Shown in pieces: positions 1-5,182 of a DNA stretch of 6,324 nt (position 1 is the first letter of the stretch; every line of letters begins with the position of its first letter). This DNA is from Candidatus Wirthbacteria bacterium CG2_30_54_11 (GTDB taxonomy: Bacteria; Patescibacteriota; CG2-30-54-11): assembly GCA_001873755.1 (NCBI GenBank), contig MNZT01000031.1, positions 1 through 6,324 on the forward strand, in the 5' to 3' direction. The notes beneath the pieces were generated by a model. The model did not search any database. It was not told the origin of the DNA and worked only from the letters and a program-made list of their open reading frames with translations. A program made the position numbers and the translations under genes.

Positions 1-438
1 TTTGACGCTACAGAAGAGGAGATCATCGCCGCAGCACAGAAAGCTGACTGCCATGCCTTCATCATGCAGCTGCCCAGGCAGTATCAGACCATGGTCGGGG
101 ACAAAGGCATGAAGCTGTCAGGCGGGCAGCGGCAGCGCGTGTCCATAGCCCGGACCATCCTGAAAGATCCAAAGATACTTATCCTGGACGAAGCGACCTC
201 CGCCCTCGACAGTGAATCAGAGGTCGAGGTGCAGAGCGCGCTCAATGAGGTGTCCAAAACCCGCACCACTATCACTATCGCGCATCGTCTCTCCACCATC
301 ATGAACTCAGATGAAATCCTCTTTCTCGAGGACGGAGTGATCGCGGAGCGGGGAACGCATGCCGAGCTCATCGCCCTGGGCGGCCACTACGAGCGCTATG
401 TGGCTCTGCAGAAGGAAAAAGAACGGATTTCACCCTAG
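1..438 (+). CDS. ABC exporter ATPase, C-terminal part (5' end outside window)
   Basis: This is the last 145 residues of the nucleotide-binding domain of an ABC transporter. The frame is open from base 1, so the gene starts upstream; the first internal ATG (64) is not the start. Visible motifs are the signature LSGGQRQRV (from base 115), the Walker B and D-loop stretch ILILDEATSALD (175-210) and the H-loop histidine in TIAHRLSTI (codon 283-285). Walker A, the Q-loop and any membrane domain lie off the window. The wording around these motifs (FDATEEEI, GDKG before the signature, GTHAELI near the end) is typical of MsbA/ABCB-type exporters, in which the ATPase domain follows a six-helix membrane domain in one chain. 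By family it would use ATP to export a lipid, peptide or drug-like substrate across the cytoplasmic membrane. The substrate cannot be told from this fragment. It ends in TAG, 9 bases before the next gene, so it is probably cotranscribed with it. Confidence 0.93.
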   Translation, partial: FDATEEEIIAAAQKADCHAFIMQLPRQYQTMVGDKGMKLSGGQRQRVSIARTILKDPKILILDEATSALDSESEVEVQSALNEVSKTRTTITIAHRLSTIMNSDEILFLEDGVIAERGTHAELIALGGHYERYVALQKEKERISP

Positions 439-447
439 GAGATCAGC

Positions 448-867
448 ATGAAAAGCTACAAAGAAGTGTTATGGATGGAAATTCCAGTTCGTCGTGCATT
501 TATCAATATTACAGCCCAGGTGGAAGAGTCTCTGGAGGACAGCGGCATCCAGGAAGGGCTGTGTCTGGTAAATGCCATGCATATCACGGCCAGCGTGTTC
601 ATCAATGATGATGAAAGCGGGCTGCATAAGGATTATGACAAATGGCTCGAGCATCTTGCACCCCACGAACCGGTTGGAAGCTATCTGCACAACCGTACCG
701 GTGAGGACAATGCCGATGCTCATCTCAAACGGCAGGTCATGGGCCGGGAAGTGGTCGTGGCCGTGACTGAGGGGAGGCTTGATTTCGGTCCCTGGGAGCA
801 GATATTCTACGGCGAGTTCGACGGCAGACGGAAGAAGAGAGTACTTATCAAGATCATAGGGGAGTAG
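448..867 (+). CDS. yjbQ: YjbQ / UPF0047 family protein
   Basis: The protein is 139 residues, the usual length for the YjbQ (UPF0047, TIGR00149) family of small cytoplasmic beta-rich proteins that assemble as oligomers. Family hallmarks are the MHITAS stretch with H45, the acidic NDDESG segment followed by H60, H81 in LHNRTG, H92 in the ADAHLKRQ segment, and the closing GRLDFGPWEQI and GEFDGRRKKR blocks (109-131). The E. coli member has been reported to have weak thiamine-phosphate synthase activity, hence the database name secondary thiamine-phosphate synthase; the real role of the family is unsettled. The ATG at 448 is chosen because AGGAG (437-441) lies 6 bases upstream, overlapping the stop of the ABC gene. 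The next gene starts 2 bases after its TAG, so translation of the two is probably coupled. Confidence 0.92.
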   Translation: MKSYKEVLWMEIPVRRAFINITAQVEESLEDSGIQEGLCLVNAMHITASVFINDDESGLHKDYDKWLEHLAPHEPVGSYLHNRTGEDNADAHLKRQVMGREVVVAVTEGRLDFGPWEQIFYGEFDGRRKKRVLIKIIGE

Positions 868-869
868 CG

Positions 870-1325
870 ATGACAGTGACCGTGGTCATGCCGGTGTTCA
901 ATGAGAAGGATGTCATCGAAGAGCAGGTGCGAGCCTACTTCCGAACCGTGATCGTCGGGATACCGGGCTCAGACATGATCGTGGTCGATGATGCCAGTAC
1001 TGACGGAACGGCAGATATCCTTGGCCGTCTGGCGGACGAGCTCCCTCTCCTGTCTGTCATACGTCATACTTCCAACCTCGGGCACGGCCGCTCCATACGC
1101 GACGGATATGAGGCAGCTGCCGGAGACTGGGTATTCCAGGTGGACAGCGACGGCCAGTTCGTGCCTGAAGATTTCGAGGAACTCTACCGGCACCGGGAGG
1201 GGGCGCAATGCGTCATCGGGGTCCGTCAGGTGCGGCAGGACTGCTGGTACCGTCTGGCGCTCAGTTCGGTTATACGGTCGTTCATCAGGGTGCGGTTCGG
1301 CATCTGGATCGAGGACTGCAATTAG
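870..1325 (+). CDS. Family 2 glycosyltransferase, N-terminal part ended by an in-frame amber codon
   Basis: This part encodes 151 residues of a GT-A fold family 2 glycosyltransferase. It starts TVVMPVFNEKD, has the nucleotide-binding VVDDASTDGT segment (38-47), the SNLGHGRSIRDGYEAA helix (68-83) and the metal-binding DSDGQF motif (92-97). This arrangement is that of polyprenyl-phosphate sugar transferases (dolichol-phosphate mannose synthase-like and ArnC/GtrB-like), which move a sugar from a nucleotide donor to a lipid carrier on the cytoplasmic membrane face. A TAG at 1323-1325 (codon 152) stops it inside a conserved acceptor-side block: DCN, stop, PFRLLRR. The same frame stays open for 84 more family-like residues, to a TAG at 1578-1580. 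The intact protein would be 236 residues. AGGGGAG (858-864), inside the end of yjbQ, lies 5 bases before the ATG. The truncated product would keep the donor site but lose part of the acceptor side, so it is probably inactive unless the TAG is read through or is a sequencing error. Confidence 0.85.
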   Translation: MTVTVVMPVFNEKDVIEEQVRAYFRTVIVGIPGSDMIVVDDASTDGTADILGRLADELPLLSVIRHTSNLGHGRSIRDGYEAAAGDWVFQVDSDGQFVPEDFEELYRHREGAQCVIGVRQVRQDCWYRLALSSVIRSFIRVRFGIWIEDCN

Positions 1326-1580
1326 CCCTTTCGGCTCCTGCGCCGGGGCTTTGTCTCAGAGGGCATCGGTGCTATGGCGCCGGATACCCTGGCCCCGAAT
1401 GTTCTTCTGGCAGTACTGGCAGGTACGGTCGGGGGGCTCAGGGAAGTGGCGGTACGGCATACGAAGCGCAGGCAGGGTCGAAGTTCACTGCCGCCGGTCG
1501 TACTTTTAAAATTCACCTGGCGTGCTTTCTGGCAACTTGTCAGTTTTCAGCCTCTGGCAATCCGGGAAGCTGTTTTGTAG
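1326..1580 (+). pseudogene. C-terminal remnant of the amber-interrupted glycosyltransferase
   Basis: This stretch is in the same frame as the gene starting at 870 and is separated from it only by the TAG at 1323-1325. It reads PFRLLRRGFVSEGIGAM, then PDTLAPNVLLAVLA, then EVAVRHTKRRQG and a hydrophobic/aromatic tail (LLKFTWRAFWQLVSFQPL). These match the usual C-terminal order of dolichyl-phosphate mannose synthase-like proteins: acceptor-side PFRL, a P-x-x-x-x-PN-like loop, then the E-V-x-V-x-H strand and a basic loop. The frame has no further stop or frameshift until 1580. That points to a recent single-base nonsense change, readthrough or a base-call error rather than long decay. An internal ATG (1374) could in principle start a 68-residue fragment, but there is no convincing ribosome binding site and the fragment would lack any catalytic residues. 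Confidence 0.8.
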
Positions 1581-1640
1581 GGTTGTTTTTGTACCCGTCA
1601 TCTACACGGTATCAGTGGCCGACAAAATGAGAGGACCTCC

Positions 1641-2240
1641 ATGAATGATGAGCAGCTCGTCGCCGCGTACCAGCAGGGCGACCAACAGGCACTGATCAGC
1701 CTGTATGACCGGTACATCGGACCCGTCTTCCGCTTCATCCGTAAGAGGGTAGCGACCGCTACAGAAGCCGAAGATCTGACCCAGGATGTGTTCCTTGAGG
1801 TTTGCAGTGCTCTCTCTACCGTGGTCCTGTCGAAGGGGTTCCGCCCCTGGCTCTACGGGATCGCTCAGAACAAGGTCAAGTCGTTCTGGACCCGGGAATA
1901 TGCCATGCCGGTCTCGTCGGTGGAAGCGCTCATGGAGGACAGCGGCTGGGAAGTACCGGCCGTAGAAACAGCACAAAGCACTTTCAGTGTCACCGAAGAA
2001 AAGCTTCTTTCGGAGCTCCTCCGTCTGCTTCCAGAAAATCAGGCGCAGGTCATCTATCTCAGGTTTTACAAAGAGTACAGCCGTCAGGAAGTCGCCGAGG
2101 CGCTCAGTACCAGTGAGAATACCGTCAAAGTCTGGCAGTACCGTGCTCTGCAGACCCTGAGGGACCAGCGCATACCGTTCATACAGGCAGTAGGAGGACT
2201 CGTCCTCCGTAGTTCATTTGACGCAGGAGGACAGGCATGA
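1641..2240 (+). CDS. ECF-type RNA polymerase sigma factor
   Basis: The protein is 199 residues and has the two-domain layout of extracytoplasmic-function sigma factors. Sigma region 2 spans about 20-88, with the LYDRYIGPVFRFIRKR start, the acidic EAEDLTQDVFLEV block (42-54) that contacts core polymerase, and the FRPWLYGIAQNKV segment (67-79). Region 4 spans about 121-174, with LLRLLPENQAQVIYLRFYKE followed by the helix-turn-helix YSRQEVAEALSTSENTVKVW. It would direct RNA polymerase to a small set of promoters. There is a 22-residue tail beyond region 4 that I do not recognise. The ATG at 1641 is supported by AGAGGA (1630-1635). Its TGA stop overlaps the start of the next gene (ATGA, 2237-2240), the usual arrangement for a sigma factor and its anti-sigma partner. 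It lies 60 bases after the broken glycosyltransferase with no clear terminator between, so it may be read from the upstream operon as well as from its own promoter. Confidence 0.95.
   Translation: MNDEQLVAAYQQGDQQALISLYDRYIGPVFRFIRKRVATATEAEDLTQDVFLEVCSALSTVVLSKGFRPWLYGIAQNKVKSFWTREYAMPVSSVEALMEDSGWEVPAVETAQSTFSVTEEKLLSELLRLLPENQAQVIYLRFYKEYSRQEVAEALSTSENTVKVWQYRALQTLRDQRIPFIQAVGGLVLRSSFDAGGQA
2225..2230 (+). promoter_or_regulatory. Shine-Dalgarno site of the anti-sigma gene
   Basis: AGGAGG sits inside the last codons of the sigma gene, 6 bases before the ATG at 2237. It decides the start in favour of 2237 over the second in-frame ATG at 2246, which is 15 bases away. Together with the ATGA overlap it implies coupled production of sigma factor and partner. 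Confidence 0.75.
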
Positions 2241-5032
2241 CAGGCATGACAGAAACATCTATCTCGGTCGAAAAGATCGAACAATATCTGGAGCTTTTTC
2301 TCGAAGGGAAGCGCTCCGACCTCCCCGTATTGAATGCAGAAGAGGCCCTCATGGTGCGTACCATGATCGAGTCGCGTTCGTCCGTCGCACCGGAGGCTGA
2401 TTTTGTACAGGCATTGAAAGTTCAGATAGCGGTCAGAGGAAAAAGTGCGGCACCTTTGCCCGTCTCTGCCCCGCCTGCGGGCAAACCTCATTTTATACAG
2501 GAGTTCTCTATGGCGGTGAAAGACTTTTTCAAGCCCAGGTTCGCAGTGGTCAGGATCGGTGTACTGGGACTGGTCGTGGTCGCGATCGTCGGCGGAGCGC
2601 TGCTCTATCCCGGCATCAAAGGCGGGCTGAACAAGAGTGTACTGTCCCGCAAAGAAGCTTCAGCTCAGGAGATCTTGACCAAGCTCGCATCCAATATTGC
2701 CTCATTTCAGGAGAGCACGGATATCGTCCATCGGGTCGACCGTATGACCTCGTGTATGCAGGATTATGGGTACTACGGCATGTGGTACTCACGCAGCGCC
2801 ATGCCCGAGGCCAATGAGAACGGCTATTTCTGTACGACCGATACCAATGAGTCCTGGTCCATGGGAGAATCGTATATGTACGTTTCCAAGGACGAGCAGG
2901 GGGAGATCACGTCTATCAGTCTGAATCACAACGGCTGGAGCTACAGCTATACCGGCGGTGCCAAAAAGGCATCCAAGGTCAACTGGGCTGCGGTCAATGA
3001 GGCGATCAATGAGCTTTCCAGTGCGTCCGGGGCAGGTGGCGGCACCATGGCTTTCAAGTCTGGATCCTATGCAACCGAGTCTCTGAAAAGTGCAGATCAG
3101 GCGGAAGAAAATGCTTCAGATACCATGAACGTCCAACAGATCCAGGAAGAGACCCTGCTGAAACTGAAGGAACTCTATGGCAACGTAGAGGTCCTGGGAC
3201 AGGAGACGGTCAACGGCAAAGAGACCTACAAACTGCAGTATGTCTACGACCAGGCGCCTTTTGACAAATTCGGCGTCTCTGCCAATACGTTCAATATCTC
3301 CGTCGGTATCCCAGCTTCAGCTGCTTTGAACGATCCGACCGTCAGCCCTGTCGATGGACGTATCATGTCGGAATCAGGCACTACCACGGTAGCTGAGGGA
3401 TCAGCGGGTCCGGGTCTCACGGTTTCCAGCGGTTCCGTGTCTGTCAGCACGGACGGCGCTTCCGGTTCGGTCACCGTATCGTCAGGCGATGGTGTTGTCT
3501 CGACTGGGCCCGTATCTCCTCCTGATATCGGCATCGGTATGCCTGCTCCCTATCCTTCATCCACGACTACGACGTTCTGGGTCGATACCACGACGTTTGA
3601 ACAGGTCAAGTTCGAAGAATGGATGGACATCAATAGTGCGCCTCAGCTCCTGTACAGTTCAGAAGTGCTCACTCAGGAGACGATCAGCAAGGATCGTGCA
3701 GACGAAGTATTCCAGTTCCCGGCACCAGATGGGGTCGAAGTGGTCGATATCACTGAGGCAACTCTGGAGATGCAGAGAAAATCCATGGAAGCGAGCCACA
3801 TCTCGATCTCCGGCATTATCGATTCGGCTGCCATAGGACTGTTCGTGCCGGCGCAGCTCCCCGAGGGCATGCAGCTGGGCGATCTGTACTACAATGATCC
3901 ATCGATCTACATGGACAGTGCTCTCTACCGGGATTTCATGCCAGAAAAAGCCTACGAGGAAATGATGACGAACCAGTTCAAGTCAGAGATCTCCATGAAT
4001 CTGAATTACTGGGAGAGGGATCCCTATGCCGTCACGATCTGTGATTCATCCGACTATACCCAGCAGCGATCGCTCACTATCCGTCTGTCTGACCAGGACC
4101 CTTTTGCCACCGGGTACTACGGGGAGCTGGATGTCATGAAAGACGACACGGGGACTGAGCCAGACTTTGAGGTCACCGATGAGACTGTGGATATCAATGG
4201 TACGAGCGGAACCCTGCGGACCACCACCTATGAGTGGGACCCCGAGAATGGAAATATGAACCTCGTGTTCAAAAAGGGGGACACCTATATCGACATTGCA
4301 GCTTATGCCATGGATGCATCTGACCTGCTCGCTATCGCCAGATCCATGGTCGAGGTCGCCTCAGCTGACAGCAGCGAGGGGATCGAGCTGCAGGCTGCCG
4401 CTGACCGTCAGGCCGAGCGCTGGAACCAGCCCTGGGTTCCTGTCGTACCGGAGTTCCGCTCTATCGCCCAACAGTCGTCGGTCCATTATTATGTTCCCGA
4501 ACATCTGCCGGAGGGGGTCGTCCTGAACGGAGCCTACTGTCTGGATTATGCCCAGCTTTCGCTCAATTATGGTACGACCGGAGATATGCTCTACAGCGGC
4601 CGTGCAGAAATCACGGATCAGACGGTCAGCTATGCCTACGTTTCGGTGGTCGTCTCCGCAGACGAACAGCTCTCCTACGGGAAATACGGTATGCCTGTGG
4701 ATGACATGGACAGTATTTCCAGTCCCATGGAAGAGCCGTCCTACGAGGATCCCTATGCGGACACCACCGAAAGAGAAGTCACTGTGCAGGGGCAAACGGC
4801 GACCCTGACCGTCACCACCTATACCTATGGAGGAGATCCTCAGCTGGCACTCTCCTATCAGGATGGCAGAGAATACATCAATCTGAGCGGCTCCGGTATG
4901 ACCGAAGAGGAATTCCTCCTGGTCGCCGGGAGCCTCACCCGGATAGAGCCGGACGATACGGCCGCCTTTGACCGCCTGGAAGAGCAGATCAGGGAATTCA
5001 ATGAACAGATATACGCGCCCATGCCGCTGTGA
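2237..5032 (+). CDS. Putative membrane anti-sigma factor with RseB/LolA-like and two DUF4367-like domains
   Basis: This 931-residue protein is encoded 4 bases overlapped with the ECF sigma gene. Residues 1-103 are predicted cytoplasmic: helical, with an EADFVQALKVQI segment (53-64) like that found near the N-terminus of many anti-sigma proteins. They contain no cysteine, so this is not a zinc-binding anti-sigma domain. One transmembrane helix follows (about 104-126, RIGVLGLVVVAIVGGALLYP, preceded by arginines). Residues about 140-515 look like an RseB/LolA-type sensor: an EILTKLASNIASFQ start, GQETVNGKETYKL (321-333), FWVDTTTFEQVKFEEW (447-462) and VFQFPAPDGVEVV (491-503). A Ser/Gly/Thr/Val-rich stretch (about 379-446) interrupts it. 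Two DUF4367-like domains follow (about 534-705 and 748-904). The extracytoplasmic part has four cysteines (C173, C199, C602, C768). The inferred role is to hold the sigma factor at the membrane until an envelope signal releases it. Family assignments rest on motif recognition; the anti-sigma role rests mostly on gene order and topology. Confidence 0.85.
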   Translation: MTGMTETSISVEKIEQYLELFLEGKRSDLPVLNAEEALMVRTMIESRSSVAPEADFVQALKVQIAVRGKSAAPLPVSAPPAGKPHFIQEFSMAVKDFFKPRFAVVRIGVLGLVVVAIVGGALLYPGIKGGLNKSVLSRKEASAQEILTKLASNIASFQESTDIVHRVDRMTSCMQDYGYYGMWYSRSAMPEANENGYFCTTDTNESWSMGESYMYVSKDEQGEITSISLNHNGWSYSYTGGAKKASKVNWAAVNEAINELSSASGAGGGTMAFKSGSYATESLKSADQAEENASDTMNVQQIQEETLLKLKELYGNVEVLGQETVNGKETYKLQYVYDQAPFDKFGVSANTFNISVGIPASAALNDPTVSPVDGRIMSESGTTTVAEGSAGPGLTVSSGSVSVSTDGASGSVTVSSGDGVVSTGPVSPPDIGIGMPAPYPSSTTTTFWVDTTTFEQVKFEEWMDINSAPQLLYSSEVLTQETISKDRADEVFQFPAPDGVEVVDITEATLEMQRKSMEASHISISGIIDSAAIGLFVPAQLPEGMQLGDLYYNDPSIYMDSALYRDFMPEKAYEEMMTNQFKSEISMNLNYWERDPYAVTICDSSDYTQQRSLTIRLSDQDPFATGYYGELDVMKDDTGTEPDFEVTDETVDINGTSGTLRTTTYEWDPENGNMNLVFKKGDTYIDIAAYAMDASDLLAIARSMVEVASADSSEGIELQAAADRQAERWNQPWVPVVPEFRSIAQQSSVHYYVPEHLPEGVVLNGAYCLDYAQLSLNYGTTGDMLYSGRAEITDQTVSYAYVSVVVSADEQLSYGKYGMPVDDMDSISSPMEEPSYEDPYADTTEREVTVQGQTATLTVTTYTYGGDPQLALSYQDGREYINLSGSGMTEEEFLLVAGSLTRIEPDDTAAFDRLEEQIREFNEQIYAPMPL
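2546..2614 (+). other. Transmembrane segment of the anti-sigma candidate
   Basis: Residues about 104-126 form the only long hydrophobic stretch of the protein. Arginines at 101 and 106 lie before or at its start. By the positive-inside rule this places the first 100 residues in the cytoplasm, next to the sigma factor, and the remaining 800 outside. Confidence 0.8.
3371..3577 (+). other. Ser/Gly/Thr-rich insert in the RseB-like domain
   Basis: Residues about 379-447 are low in complexity and rich in Ser, Gly, Thr and Val, with runs such as TVSSGSVSVSTDGASGSVTV, ending in a Pro-rich stretch and a run of four Thr. The segment looks like an unstructured loop or linker. It falls between two strands that otherwise look like parts of one LolA-type fold: VNGKETYKLQYVYD before it and FWVDTTTFEQVKFEEW after it. 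Confidence 0.65.
3836..4351 (+). repeat. DUF4367-like domain, copy 1
   Basis: Residues about 534-705 of the anti-sigma candidate. The copy begins with LFVPAQLPEGMQLGDLYY. Its second half reads VDINGTSGTLRTTTYEW, then LVFKKGDTYIDIAAYAMD and ends LLAIARSMVEV. It aligns by eye with copy 2 at both ends. DUF4367 domains are commonly found on extracytoplasmic parts of proteins next to ECF sigma factors. Confidence 0.65.
4478..4948 (+). repeat. DUF4367-like domain, copy 2
   Basis: Residues about 748-904 of the anti-sigma candidate. The copy begins with YYVPEHLPEGVVLNGAYC, matching the VPxxLPEGxxL start of copy 1. Its second half reads VTVQGQTATLTVTTYTY, then LSYQDGREYINLSGSGMT and LLVAGSLTRI, parallel to copy 1. 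The middle parts are diverged and differ in length, so this is an old duplication. Confidence 0.65.
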
Positions 5033-5063
5033 ACTTCGGTTCCGTGAGACGGGGGGCGACAGG

Positions 5064-5093
5064 AAAGCAGGGAATGGTCCCTGCTTTTTTTTT
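5064..5093 (+). terminator. Rho-independent terminator after the sigma/anti-sigma unit
   Basis: There is a perfect 10-bp stem (5064-5073 with 5078-5087, core AGCAGGGA/TCCCTGCT) around a 4-base loop ATGG, running into nine T (5085-5093). It lies 31 bases after the TGA of the anti-sigma gene and has the form of a strong intrinsic terminator on the + strand. The opposite strand has only a three-A run next to the stem, so it is not bidirectional. Confidence 0.93.
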
Positions 5094-5111
5094 GGGCGAA
5101 GAGCGCCTGAA

Positions 5112-5140
5112 TTGATTAGCTGTCTTTTCTCGATTATGAT
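5112..5140 (+). promoter_or_regulatory. Sigma-70-type promoter for the second glycosyltransferase unit
   Basis: TTGATT (5112-5117, 4 of 6 to the -35 consensus) and TATGAT (5135-5140, 5 of 6 to the -10 consensus) are separated by exactly 17 bases. The pair lies just after the terminator and 42 bases before the ATG at 5183. Transcription would start near 5147, leaving a leader of about 36 bases. It uses housekeeping-type elements and shows no ECF-type -35 (GGAAC-like), so this unit need not be a target of the neighbouring sigma factor. Confidence 0.7.
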
Positions 5141-5182
5141 GATGCGGCTTCTGGTGATCAAGGATCATTTGCCGAGGGACTC

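Noticed and set aside
750..840. FGPWEQ in the YjbQ protein instead of the GTWQ seen in E. coli-like members
   Set aside because: This wording is, as far as I recall, common in one branch of the family, so it is not a sign of lost function.
1531..1557. RpoE-like pair GGCAACTT (1531-1538) and TCTGG (1553-1557), a possible self-regulated ECF promoter inside the glycosyltransferase remnant
   Set aside because: The spacing is 14 bases, shorter than the usual 16-17, and both boxes fall in coding-like sequence. The match may be chance.
1580..1596. GGGT/ACCC inverted repeat with a T-run, as a terminator before the sigma gene
   Set aside because: The stem is only 4 bp and the T-run is in the loop, not after the stem.
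1589..1615. Possible promoter for the sigma gene: TTGTAC (1589-1594) and TATCAG (1610-1615)
   Set aside because: The spacing is only 15 bases and both boxes are weak. The nearby CGTC (1596-1599) has no GGAAC-like -35 at the right distance. I cannot support a promoter call.
988..1630. Open frames in other phases across the glycosyltransferase (988-1509 and 1208-1630)
   Set aside because: Their translations are Arg/Ser/Gly-rich without family motifs. The motifs of the real protein run in the frame starting at 870, before and after the TAG.
4361..5161. Long reverse-strand open frame (266 codons) opposite the end of the anti-sigma gene
   Set aside because: It is fully antisense to a well-supported coding region and to the terminator and promoter. 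It has no recognisable motif and its composition is that of a shadow of the sense codons.
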